NCBI RefSeq assembly: GCF_014646255.1
Contig: NZ_BMNC01000004.1
Location: 450,480 to 514,479 of the forward strand
Origin: Lentzea pudingi
GTDB lineage: Bacteria > Actinomycetota > Actinomycetes > Mycobacteriales > Pseudonocardiaceae
Length of the DNA: 64,000 nucleotides
Direction of reading: 5' to 3'
Shown: positions 8,938 to 16,616 of the stretch, piece after piece
How the letters are laid out: each line of letters begins with the position of its first letter
How positions within the stretch are numbered: the stretch's first letter is position 1
Translations under genes and position numbers: made by a program
The notes under the pieces: generated by a model
Told to the model about the DNA's origin: nothing
The model's input: only the letters and a program-made list of their open reading frames with translations
The model's database searches: none

Positions 8938-9279
8938 TCAGCTTGATCGTGGACCGTGCAGCACCACGGCGGTACCGTCCGGAACGGTCACCACGCAGCG
9001 CAACTCGTGCGGTCCTTCGGTGATCGGTCCGACCTCGAGACCTGAGTCTTTCGCGCTGGCGTGTGCTCGTTCCAGGTCGGGCACTCGCACCAGCACTGCC
9101 GGGCCGTCGTGCACACGATCGGTACCGGCCAGCGCCAAGCGTCCGCCCGCCACGTCGAACTGAGCCCAGCGGTCACCGTCGACGAAGGTGGGCGGCACGC
9201 CGAGCAGGGCCGACCACAGCGCGACCGAACCTGCCAGGTCGTCGGCGGGGATCATCGTCGCGATGCGCTCGGCGCTCAT
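8938..9279 (-). CDS. small VOC/glyoxalase-like protein, TetR-controlled
   Basis: A 113-aa single VOC module (IATMIPADDLAGSVALWSALLG at the start, DGTAVVLHGPRSS at the end). ATG at 9279 is preferred over an upstream TTG at 9288, because a good -35/-10 pair ends at 9288 and would place transcription start within 1-3 nt of the ATG, making a leaderless mRNA. The function cannot be told; single VOC domains bind metals or small ligands and may act as isomerase, lyase or binding protein. Lies just downstream of the tetR gene on the same strand but has its own operator. Confidence 0.75.
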   Translation of the reverse strand: MSAERIATMIPADDLAGSVALWSALLGVPPTFVDGDRWAQFDVAGGRLALAGTDRVHDGPAVLVRVPDLERAHASAKDSGLEVGPITEGPHELRCVVTVPDGTAVVLHGPRSS

Positions 9280-9287
9280 GGGCAACA

Positions 9288-9316
9288 AACCTACTGACGT
9301 GTCAGTCGGTCGTCAA
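9288..9316 (-). promoter_or_regulatory. promoter with TetR operator in its spacer (VOC gene)
   Basis: Read on the minus strand: -35 TTGACG (9316-9311), a 17-nt spacer, and -10 TAGGTT (9293-9288). The spacer holds the inverted repeat ACTGAC-N2-GTCAGT (9293-9306), the same half-sites as at 11381-11394. The operator overlaps the stop codon of the tetR gene. Repressor bound here would block RNA polymerase. Confidence 0.72.
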
Positions 9317-9958
9317 CTGGTTGTCGAGGAGGTCCATCAGCAGCTCGAATGCGGGAATTGTGGGTGCGTCGGGCTCGAGGAGCCAGATCTTCTGCAAGCC
9401 ATTGATGGTCGCCGCGACGAGGGTGACGACGGTTTCCAGGTCTTCTGCCGGCGTCTCGTGCTCTAGGCGCCGCCGGATCTCGTCGCGCACCTTCACCAGG
9501 CGTTCGGCCACGTACCGCGCGGCGGCCTCGTTGCCCGCAATCGCCTCACCCTCCAGCACGTGGACGAGCTGCAGCGGGGTGCGTGCCGCCGCGTCGCGGC
9601 CGAGGAAGACTCCGAGCTCCCGAATGGTGTCCAGGCCGGTGGTTCCCGTCTCGCCGCCCGCGCGTTCCTGCGCCCACTCGCGTTCCCGGTCGAGCACTGC
9701 CAGGAACAACGCCTCCTTGGACGGGAAGTGGTGCAGCAGACCGGTGCGTCCCAGCCCCACCCGCTTGGCCACCGCGTCCAAAGTGGTCAGTGCGTAGCCG
9801 TTCTCGGCGAAGACCTCGGACGCCGCGGTGACGATCTCCGCCTTGATCGTGGCGCTCTCCTCGATCTGGCGCTGGGAGCGCCGGCGAGGCCGGCGGGCGG
9901 GTGGCTGCGGCGGAGTCTGCTCGATCACCGGCTGATGGTATCCACGGCGCAAGGGCAT
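9302..9958 (-). CDS. TetR/AcrR-family transcriptional regulator
   Basis: A regulator of about 218 aa. A basic, Pro-rich N-terminal tail precedes the TetR helix-turn-helix: ATIKAEIVTAASEVFAENGYALTTLDAVAKRVGLGRTGLLHHFPSKEALF. An all-helical ligand domain follows. The start is uncertain: ATG at 9958 is used, GTG at 9928 is possible, and neither has a clear Shine-Dalgarno site. The frame stays open to 10132 but that would overlap the divergent MFS gene. Two matching operators (9293, 11381) make it the probable repressor of the VOC gene and of the 11440 operon. Confidence 0.85.
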   Translation of the reverse strand: MPLRRGYHQPVIEQTPPQPPARRPRRRSQRQIEESATIKAEIVTAASEVFAENGYALTTLDAVAKRVGLGRTGLLHHFPSKEALFLAVLDREREWAQERAGGETGTTGLDTIRELGVFLGRDAAARTPLQLVHVLEGEAIAGNEAAARYVAERLVKVRDEIRRRLEHETPAEDLETVVTLVAATINGLQKIWLLEPDAPTIPAFELLMDLLDNQLTTD

Positions 9959-9962
9959 GGAG

Positions 9963-9976
9963 CGCGTGAATACGCG
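9963..9976. promoter_or_regulatory. inverted repeat between tetR and MFS gene
   Basis: CGCGT-N4-ACGCG is a perfect 5-bp-arm dyad in the divergent region between the TetR start and the MFS gene. It does not match the ACTGAC/GTCAGT operator, so it may bind another regulator or be chance in GC-rich DNA. Confidence 0.25.
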
Positions 9977-10083
9977 GTATCGGAAGCATCGATTTCCGGT
10001 CTGTCCGGGTCGTTGCGACAGTGGGGGCGTCTTGCGTCCTGGTGACGCAGCAAACCCGTGTGTTCGACGGACATAGGAGTCCC

Positions 10084-11334
10084 ATGTCGACCAGAACCGA
10101 TACGCCTGCGCACCCGCCGCGCGTCCGCGCACCTTTCCTCGTCTCCTACGGCTTGGCCAACTTCGGCCTCTGGCTGGCCGTGATGACGCCCGTCATCGTC
10201 TCGCTGCAACTGCGTGTCGCCCAGATCGACCCCGTGGCGAAGGAGCGCAACCTCTCCCTCGTCCTCGGCCTCGGGGCGTTCGTCGGGATGGTGGCCAACC
10301 CAATCGCCGGCCGGATGTCGGACCGCACCGCGTCGCGGTTCGGCATGCGCAAGCCGTGGATCGTCGGCAGCGCTCTGCTAGGGGTCGCAGGGCTGACGGT
10401 CGTCGCGATGGGTGACACCATCGCCGTGGTGGCCGCGGGGTGGTGTCTCGCGCAGATCTCCTACAACGCCATGCTCGCCGGTTTGATGGCGGTGCTGCCC
10501 GACCAGGTTCCGCCCGAGCAGCGCGGCACGGTGTCCGGGACGCTCGGCATGGGACAGGCGGTCGCGGCCGTGGTGGGCACCGGGATCGCGGGGGCGCTGT
10601 CGGACTCGGCTCTGCTCATGTTCGTGGTACCCGGTGTGGTCGCCGCCGTCAGCGCGATAGTCATGGCCGTGCAGCTGCGCGACCGCAGGCTCGACCCGGT
10701 CGACCGGCCGCCGTTCGCGTGGGCCGACCTGGCGCGCAGCTTTTCGCTCAACCCGCGTCAGCACCCGGATTTCGCCTGGGCCTGGCTGAGCCGGTTCATG
10801 ATCTTCATGGCTATCGCCTCGGTGCTCAACTACCAGGTCTACTACCTCCAGGACCGGTTGGGCCTCGGTGACGACGTCACGCGCGTGCTCGGGCTCGGAG
10901 TCGTCGTGCAGACGGTGACGGTGGTGCTGACCAGCAACCTGATGGGGTGGCTGTCCGACCGCGTCGGGCGGCGGCGGATCTTCGTCTGCATCGCCGGACT
11001 GGTCGCCGCGAGCGGTCTGGTCCTCTTGGCCGTCGCCGACGACCTGCCGCTGTACGTGGTGGCCATGGCGCTCACGGGGCTCGGGCAGGGCACCTACTTC
11101 GCCGTGGACTTCGCACTCGTCGCCGACGTGCTGCCCGACCGGCGGCGCAACGCGGCCAAGGACCTCGGAGTGATCAACGTGGCCAACACCTTGCCGCAGT
11201 CGTTGGCGCCCGCGATCGCACCGGTGTTCCTCGCGGTCGGCGCGGGGGACAACTACCCGCTGCTGTTCACCGCTGGTGCGGTGTTCGCGTTGCTCAGCGG
11301 TCTGACCGTGCTGAAGATCCGCGGAGCACGCTGA
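10084..11334 (+). CDS. MFS transporter
   Basis: A 416-aa major facilitator protein with about 12 hydrophobic segments. The loop motif between segments 2 and 3 is seen as GRMSDRTASRFGMRKPW and repeated in the second half as GWLSDRVGRRRIF. ATG at 10084 has AGGAG 5 nt upstream. Divergent from tetR and upstream of the second catabolic operon, so uptake of the pathway substrate (or export of a toxic intermediate) is the natural guess. Substrate not readable from sequence. Confidence 0.82.
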   Translation: MSTRTDTPAHPPRVRAPFLVSYGLANFGLWLAVMTPVIVSLQLRVAQIDPVAKERNLSLVLGLGAFVGMVANPIAGRMSDRTASRFGMRKPWIVGSALLGVAGLTVVAMGDTIAVVAAGWCLAQISYNAMLAGLMAVLPDQVPPEQRGTVSGTLGMGQAVAAVVGTGIAGALSDSALLMFVVPGVVAAVSAIVMAVQLRDRRLDPVDRPPFAWADLARSFSLNPRQHPDFAWAWLSRFMIFMAIASVLNYQVYYLQDRLGLGDDVTRVLGLGVVVQTVTVVLTSNLMGWLSDRVGRRRIFVCIAGLVAASGLVLLAVADDLPLYVVAMALTGLGQGTYFAVDFALVADVLPDRRRNAAKDLGVINVANTLPQSLAPAIAPVFLAVGAGDNYPLLFTAGAVFALLSGLTVLKIRGAR

Positions 11335-11373
11335 TCGGTGCCGCCGATTTGCTCGAGGAACTCCGCACGTCTA

Positions 11374-11402
11374 TTGACCGACTGACAAGTCAGTCGTTAG
11401 AT
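11374..11402 (+). promoter_or_regulatory. promoter with TetR operator in its spacer (11440 operon)
   Basis: -35 TTGACC (11374-11379), a 17-nt spacer, and -10 TTAGAT (11397-11402). The spacer contains CGACTGAC-AA-GTCAGTCG (11379-11396), an 18-bp dyad with the same ACTGAC/GTCAGT core as the site at 9293. It drives the amidohydrolase-LLM-flavin reductase operon and should be repressed by the nearby TetR. Confidence 0.78.
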
Positions 11403-11439
11403 TCTTCTGCATCATCCGACTCTCCGCCGAGAGGTCTTC

Positions 11440-12432
11440 ATGCGCATCGACGTTCACGCCCACTACTGGGCGGCTGAGTACATCGACCGGCTGGTCGCCC
11501 TGGGCCGCAACGACCTCGCCTTCGCCGGCCGTCAAGCGGACGACCTCGCCCAACGGGTCGACGAAATGGATTCGGTCGGCGTCGACGTGCAGATCCTGTC
11601 CGCCATCGGCCTCAACACCGAGGTGCCGGATCCGGCCGGTTCCCGTGATGCGGCCCGATGCATCAACGACATCTACGGCGGCATCGTCGAGCGGTTCGGC
11701 GGTCGCTTCCGGGCGTTCGGCAGCGTTCCGCTGCCGTTCGTCGACGAGGCGATCGCCGAGACCGACCGCGTTCTGGGCGAGCTGGGTATGACCGGCATCG
11801 CGTTGCCCTGCTCCGTCGACGGCCGTCCCCTGGACGCCCCCGAGTTCGAGCCGTTCTGGGAGAACCTGGCTCGTTACGACGCGGTGGTGTACCTACACCC
11901 GGTCGGCTCGAACTCGGCCGTGCACCCCGGCTTGGGCGACTGGGGGCTGCACACCGCCTACGGCAGCCCCCTCCAACTGGCCACCGCCGCCACGCGGATG
12001 GTGTTCTCCGGCTTGACCTTCCGGCACCCGACGCTGAAGTTCGTCTTCGGTGTGTGCGGCGGCATCCTGCCCTTCCTGTGGCCGCGTCTGGAACGCAACC
12101 TGCGCCGCGCTTTCGACCACAGCGCGGACAAGGCCGTGGGCGGCGGCTACTTCAGCTGGGTGAAGGAGCTGCCGCTCGACCCCGACGACCCCATGTCGGC
12201 GTTCAAGCGGTTCTGGTACGACACCAGCACCCAGGAGGTGCCAGAGGCGTTGCTGCTGGCCAAGAACACCTACGGCGTCGAGCGGATGTTGCTGGGCAGC
12301 GACGCCATCTTCGCCTCTCTCACCGAAGCCGTGCACTACATCGAGAGCTCCTCGTACCTCACCGACGAGGAGAAGCACGACGTGCTCGACCTCAACGCCC
12401 AGAAGCTTCTCAACCTGCCCGCACCCCGCTGA
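11440..12432 (+). CDS. amidohydrolase-2 family protein with altered metal site
   Basis: A 330-aa PF04909 protein starting MRIDVHAHYW, with VVYLHPVG in the middle, so the first ligands are present. The usual SHxGG segment reads FVFGVCGGILP (Cys in place of His), and the late Asp motif is LLGSDAIFA instead of GSDxP. The second ligand change may alter or lower metal affinity. GAGAGG lies 5 nt before the ATG. First gene of a TetR-controlled operon, followed 15 nt later by an LLM monooxygenase. A decarboxylase or hydrolase role is inferred from family only. Confidence 0.78.
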   Translation: MRIDVHAHYWAAEYIDRLVALGRNDLAFAGRQADDLAQRVDEMDSVGVDVQILSAIGLNTEVPDPAGSRDAARCINDIYGGIVERFGGRFRAFGSVPLPFVDEAIAETDRVLGELGMTGIALPCSVDGRPLDAPEFEPFWENLARYDAVVYLHPVGSNSAVHPGLGDWGLHTAYGSPLQLATAATRMVFSGLTFRHPTLKFVFGVCGGILPFLWPRLERNLRRAFDHSADKAVGGGYFSWVKELPLDPDDPMSAFKRFWYDTSTQEVPEALLLAKNTYGVERMLLGSDAIFASLTEAVHYIESSSYLTDEEKHDVLDLNAQKLLNLPAPR

Positions 12433-12447
12433 CCCCTGGAGCCCGAT

Positions 12448-13881
12448 ATGCGCGTGTCCGTATTCATGGGCCCGTTCTCCCGCGGTCCGCAGGAGGACAA
12501 GCCCAACATCGACCTGTGCATCGAGCAGGCCGTGCAGGCCGCCGAGGCAGGGTTCGCCATGGTCACCTTCGGCGAACAGCACTTCAACAATTACGAGCCT
12601 TACAGCAACCCGTTCCTCATGGCGGCACGCCTCGCCCCGCACCTGGGGGAGACGTGGTTCGGCACCACGATCGTGCCCCTGGTCTTCCACGACCCGTTGC
12701 GGCTGGCCGAGGACGCCAGCGTGGTCGACCTGTTGCTGGCAGGCCGGTTCATCTTGGGGATGTCCGCAGGAAGGGTCGGCTTCTCGCCCGACTTTGCCAA
12801 TTTCGGTCTGTACGCCGAGGACCGCGATGCGATCTTCGCTTCCAAACTGGACACTTTGCGTGCCGCGTTCGCCCACGAACCCGGTGACCCGCCCATCGAG
12901 GTCGACACCCCGTGGCACCGCGGCACGCTCAACGGCAGGCTCATGCCGGTGTCCCACCGCGCGGGCGGACCGCTGCTGGCGATCGGCACCAACACCGACG
13001 CCACCATCGTGCGCATCGCCGAACAGGGAACGCCGGTGTTCCTGGGGCCGTGCACGCTGCCTGATGCTGCGGCGAAGTTCCGCACGCACAGGGACGCGGC
13101 CATCGCCGCCGGGCACAGCGAGTCCGATGTGGACGTGATGTCGTCGCGCTCCCTCGTCACCCGGCACGTCATCGTCGGCCGGACTTCCGAACTGGCCTGG
13201 GAGCGCGCGGAACTCATGGCCGGTGCCAACCCGATGATGGACCGCTCCAACGACGGGCGTTCCCTGCGAGAACTGGCCAAGGTCGACCTGGCCGAGAACC
13301 CGGACGACCGCAACGCCAAGCATGTGCAGTCGTGGATCCTGGCGGGGGATCCCGACGAGGTGACGGCGCAGATGCTGGCTTACCGGGCCGCCGGAGTGCC
13401 GCAGCTGCTGACCCGCTTCACCGTCGGCGGTTACAACCCGGACGAGATCCGCGACTCGTTCCGGAGGTTCGTCGACCACGTGATGCCCGCACTCGACGCA
13501 CCTGTGTTCCCGCCGCTGCCCGAGCACGAGGTCCGCAAGCACGAATCCCCCGTCCTGCCTGCTGTTACCGGTCTCGCGGGCACGGGAGAGATCGAAGGCA
13601 AGTGGCGCGTGGTGCTGGACACGCCGATGGGCAGGCAGCCGGTCGAGCTGGAACTGCTGGTCGACGAGGGCAGTCTGCGCGGCACGGTCACGCAGGGCGG
13701 TGCGGCCGTCGATCTGGCCGACGGCCAAGTCAACGGCCAGGACGCGACCTTCACCGCCGCGGTCACCCAACCGTTCCCAATCACTATCACCTACGCCGTC
13801 ACCGTGGCAGGTGACACCATCAGCGGTACGGCGCAAGCGGGCGCCTTCCCGCCCTCACCTCTGACGGGGGAGCGCGCGTGA
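12448..13881 (+). CDS. luciferase-like (LLM) flavin monooxygenase with C-terminal extra domain
   Basis: A 477-aa protein, about 110 residues longer than a typical LLM oxidoreductase. Residues 1-360 are the TIM-barrel monooxygenase: FATVTFGEQHF-like segment near 40, GTTIVPLVFHDPLRLAEDASVVDLL, and a GMSAGR motif. Residues about 370-477 form a Gly/Thr-rich beta domain (EIEGKWRVVLDTPMG at its start, FPPSPLTGERA at the very end) with an obvious stand-alone homologue at 14414-14710. Such enzymes use reduced FMN from a partner reductase, here probably the next gene, whose start overlaps this stop. Confidence 0.83.
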   Translation: MRVSVFMGPFSRGPQEDKPNIDLCIEQAVQAAEAGFAMVTFGEQHFNNYEPYSNPFLMAARLAPHLGETWFGTTIVPLVFHDPLRLAEDASVVDLLLAGRFILGMSAGRVGFSPDFANFGLYAEDRDAIFASKLDTLRAAFAHEPGDPPIEVDTPWHRGTLNGRLMPVSHRAGGPLLAIGTNTDATIVRIAEQGTPVFLGPCTLPDAAAKFRTHRDAAIAAGHSESDVDVMSSRSLVTRHVIVGRTSELAWERAELMAGANPMMDRSNDGRSLRELAKVDLAENPDDRNAKHVQSWILAGDPDEVTAQMLAYRAAGVPQLLTRFTVGGYNPDEIRDSFRRFVDHVMPALDAPVFPPLPEHEVRKHESPVLPAVTGLAGTGEIEGKWRVVLDTPMGRQPVELELLVDEGSLRGTVTQGGAAVDLADGQVNGQDATFTAAVTQPFPITITYAVTVAGDTISGTAQAGAFPPSPLTGERA

Positions 13882-14378
13882 TGACGCTCGACAGCTCCGA
13901 CTTCCGCAGGGTCCTGTCCCACTTCTGCAGCGGCATCGTCGTCGTCACGGCCGTGCACGACGGCGACCCGGTCGGCCTGACCTGCCAGTCGTTCACCTCG
14001 CTATCGATCTCTCCGCCGCTGGTGTCCTTCGCCGTGGCCAGGACTTCGAGCAGCTGGGCGCGGATCAGGGCGGCGCAACGCTTCGCGGTCAACATCCTGG
14101 GGGAGCACCAGCAGCACGTGAGCCGGTCGTTCTCCGCGAGCGGGACCGACAAGTTCGCTGGCCACTCCTGGAGGACCGGACCGCTCGGTTCCCCGTTGTT
14201 GGACGGCGCTATCGCCCACGTCGACTGCGAGCTGCATGCGGTGCACGAGGGCGGGGACCACGACATCGTCGTCGGCGCCGTACACCAGGTGATCGAGAAC
14301 CCGGCCGCGGGGCGTCCGTTGTTGTACTTCCGCAGTGCCTACCACGTCCTTAGGGACGAGCACCCACCCGCCGCGTGA
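13878..14378 (+). CDS. flavin reductase (HpaC/PheA2-like, FMN-binding split barrel)
   Basis: A 166-aa protein with the flavin reductase domain: FRRVLSHFCSGIVVVTA, then GLTCQSFTSLSISPPLVSFAV, and FAVNIL. It supplies reduced flavin to a two-component monooxygenase, most simply the LLM enzyme encoded immediately upstream. GTG at 13878 (6 nt after GGGGGAG) or ATG at 13881; both overlap the upstream TGA. The gene ends just before a strong terminator. Confidence 0.87.
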   Translation: MMTLDSSDFRRVLSHFCSGIVVVTAVHDGDPVGLTCQSFTSLSISPPLVSFAVARTSSSWARIRAAQRFAVNILGEHQQHVSRSFSASGTDKFAGHSWRTGPLGSPLLDGAIAHVDCELHAVHEGGDHDIVVGAVHQVIENPAAGRPLLYFRSAYHVLRDEHPPAA

Positions 14379-14380
14379 AC

Positions 14381-14407
14381 CGGGCCGCCCTTGTCTGGGG
14401 CGGCCCG
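14381..14407. terminator. bidirectional intrinsic terminator
   Basis: CGGGCCGCCC, a 7-nt loop, then GGGCGGCCCG: a perfect 10-bp GC stem, between convergent genes ending at 14378 (+) and 14414 (-). No U-tract, as is usual in high-GC actinobacteria. Confidence 0.7.
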
Positions 14408-14413
14408 CACGAC

Positions 14414-14710
14414 TCAGACCCGTCGGCCCACCAGTGGGGAAGGCGGGAAGTGACCAGCGGTCACCTGCCCCGTCATCTCGTCGCCCGCGACCGTCACGTC
14501 GAACTGCAGCTTCAGCGGAATCGGCACGGTGATCGAGGTCGTCCACGTGAGGTGGTCACCGTCCGCGGAGCCGTCGGCGATCGGTACGGACTCTCCGTGC
14601 GCCGTGGACGTGCCGGTCAGCGACGAGCCGTCCACCTCGAGGTCCAGCTCTGTCTCCTGCACACCCATTCCAGTAGTGACCGTCGCCGTCCACGTCCCAT
14701 CGGCCGCCAT
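14414..14710 (-). CDS. stand-alone homologue of the LLM C-terminal domain
   Basis: A 98-aa protein, ATG at 14710 behind GAGGGAG. By eye it aligns end to end with residues 370-477 of the LLM monooxygenase at 12448: GTWTATVTTGMG against GKWRVVLDTPMG, DVTVAGDEMTG against AVTVAGDTISG, and the shared end FPPSPL-x-G-x-R. The pattern suggests an all-beta lipocalin- or jelly-roll-like fold. No known function recognised. Transcribed convergently toward the operon that carries the fused copy, so it may work with the same or the second LLM enzyme. Confidence 0.72.
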   Translation of the reverse strand: MAADGTWTATVTTGMGVQETELDLEVDGSSLTGTSTAHGESVPIADGSADGDHLTWTTSITVPIPLKLQFDVTVAGDEMTGQVTAGHFPPSPLVGRRV

Positions 14711-14979
14711 GCCCGCTCCCTCGCTGAAGATGTCTGTCCGAACGCGACCGTACGAGTGGGGGACGGGCGCCGATACCTTTCGCACCATCGCTTTTCCAGA
14801 TGGTGCGCTTCGGCCGGACCGATGCCGTGAACGACTGCTGATCAAGCCTGTCATCGCGCAGGAGGTCATAGCGGGTATACGAAAAAGGGATCATCGACCG
14901 GCTCTTCGCAGTCTTCCTCCCGCCCTACTCTTCTGCCGGTACAAGTCCTGACTAGACCGAGTGGAACCGAGGAGTCACT

Positions 14980-15441
14980 GTGGGAGTTCCGGCAGTCCCC
15001 GCAGATCCCGCAGAGCTGCTTCGGTGGTTGGCCGACCACGCCGCCATCCGTGCGCTGATCGACGCCTTCGCGATCAGCATCGACACACGGGATCAGGAAA
15101 CCTACACGGACACCTTCACCGAGGACGCCACACTTTCGTTGCCGTTCGGCTCTTTCCGCAGCCGTGGGGAGATCGCCGCGATGCCCACGGCGCCGCCACC
15201 GATGACCTCGCACCACCTGGTCGGTACCCACCGCTGCGATGTGAACGGGGATGACGCACAGGCGCGGTGGAACGTCATCGCCACCCACATCTTCGATGCG
15301 GCGCAACCGGACAAGCACGCTCAGGCAGGTGGCTGGTACGAGGCGACACTGCGGCGCACCGAGCAGGGATGGCGCTTCTCGTCCGTGCAGCTGCACATCA
15401 AGTGGAACAGCGGCGCCATGATTCCCAGGAAGAGCTCGTGA
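14980..15441 (+). CDS. SnoaL-like/NTF2-fold protein
   Basis: A 153-aa protein with the SnoaL-like (PF13577-type) pattern: LADHAAIRALIDAFAISIDTRD, YTDTFTEDATLSL, and the late VQLHIKWNSG. NTF2-fold proteins of this size act as small hydroxylases, cyclases or dehydratase-like partners in aromatic catabolism; the reaction here is unknown. GTG at 14980 has GAGGAG 6 nt upstream. Overlaps the following LLM gene by 4 nt, so translationally coupled. Confidence 0.77.
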   Translation: MGVPAVPADPAELLRWLADHAAIRALIDAFAISIDTRDQETYTDTFTEDATLSLPFGSFRSRGEIAAMPTAPPPMTSHHLVGTHRCDVNGDDAQARWNVIATHIFDAAQPDKHAQAGGWYEATLRRTEQGWRFSSVQLHIKWNSGAMIPRKSS

Positions 15442-16616
15442 CGACGCGGACCCCTGTCGCCGAATCGCCGTTGCTGAGCGGTCCGCATCGGCTCAAGCTG
15501 GCCACCTTTGGCTTCAACGCCCAGGGCGGTACGACCATCACCAGCGCGGAGGGACCTCCGGACACCGACTGGGACCAGCAGGTCCGCATCGCCCAACTGT
15601 CGGAGGCTGCCGGTATCGAAGCGGTGCTGCCCGGCGCGCGGTGGCTCGGCTACGGCGGTCGCACGAACTTCCAGGGACGCAGCTACGACACGTTCGCCTG
15701 GGCTGCGGCCATCGCCGCTGTCACCACGCGTTGCCAGGTGTTCGCCACCTTCCACCTGCCCACGGCGCACCCGGTGCGGGTGGCCAAGACGATCGCCACC
15801 ATCGACCACGTCTCCGGCGGCCGTTTCGGGTTGAACATCGTCGCCGGCTGGAACGTTGACGAGCTGTCGATGTTCGGCCTGACGCAGCGCGACCACGACG
15901 AGCGCTACGACTTCGGTGATGACTACCTGGCTGTCCTGAACCAGCTGCTCGACCACGACGGGTTCTTCGACCACACCGGCCCGTACTTCGAGCTGAAGCG
16001 GGGGTACTCCGAACCCAAGCCGCTCCAGTCACCCCGGCCGGTGTACATGGCCGCCGGTCTCAGCCCCCGCGGCCGCCGGTTCGCCGCCCAGCACGCCGAC
16101 ATCAGCTTCATGGCCGTGCAGGACGTCTCGAAGATCGCACCCGCGATCGCGCAGACCAAACAGGAGGCCCGCGACTTCGGACGCGACCTGATGGTGTTCG
16201 TGCAAACTCCGATCGTGTGTGCCGACACCGAGAAGGAGGCGCAGGAGCTCCTAGGTCACTACGTGGACGAGATGGGCGACTTCGAGGCCGCCCGCAACAT
16301 GGTGTCGTCCTTGTTCGGAAACACGCTCGACACGACCGGTGCGCAGCGGGATGTCCCGGTGGAGGAGGGAGTGCGCGCCTTCCTGCGGCTCGCTGTGGCC
16401 GGGCACGGGGCCGCTCCTCTGATCGGCACACCGGAGCAGATCGTCGACGCGCTGCTCGTGCGTGCCGAAGCGGGAATCGACGGAGTGACGCTGTCCTGGC
16501 TCAACTACGAAGAGGGTCTGGTGCAGTTCCAGGAGAAGATCCTCCCGCTACTGGTCCAGGCAGGCTTGCGGGTCGACGAGGATCTGCCGGCGTCGTCACC
16601 GGAGCCGGTCCGGTGA
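15438..16616 (+). CDS. LLM-class flavin monooxygenase (RutA/nitrilotriacetate-type)
   Basis: A 392-aa luciferase-like monooxygenase of the group containing pyrimidine, sulfone and nitrilotriacetate oxygenases. Motifs: LATFGFNAQGG near the start, ARWLGYGGRTNFQGRSYDTF, ATIDHVSGGRFGLNIVAGWN and GTPEQIVDALL. GTG at 15438 is chosen because it overlaps the preceding stop, though the frame is open further up. It needs FMNH2, probably from the FMN reductase encoded next (GTGA overlap). Unlike the LLM at 12448 it lacks the extra beta domain. May insert oxygen into a ring C-N, C-S or C-C bond. Confidence 0.85.
   Translation: MTTRTPVAESPLLSGPHRLKLATFGFNAQGGTTITSAEGPPDTDWDQQVRIAQLSEAAGIEAVLPGARWLGYGGRTNFQGRSYDTFAWAAAIAAVTTRCQVFATFHLPTAHPVRVAKTIATIDHVSGGRFGLNIVAGWNVDELSMFGLTQRDHDERYDFGDDYLAVLNQLLDHDGFFDHTGPYFELKRGYSEPKPLQSPRPVYMAAGLSPRGRRFAAQHADISFMAVQDVSKIAPAIAQTKQEARDFGRDLMVFVQTPIVCADTEKEAQELLGHYVDEMGDFEAARNMVSSLFGNTLDTTGAQRDVPVEEGVRAFLRLAVAGHGAAPLIGTPEQIVDALLVRAEAGIDGVTLSWLNYEEGLVQFQEKILPLLVQAGLRVDEDLPASSPEPVR

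Noticed and set aside
11893..13836. 647-codon open frame on the minus strand
   Set aside because: It is antisense to the amidohydrolase and LLM genes, has low-complexity Arg/Val/Gly/His-rich content and no motif; long antisense frames are expected in GC-rich coding DNA.
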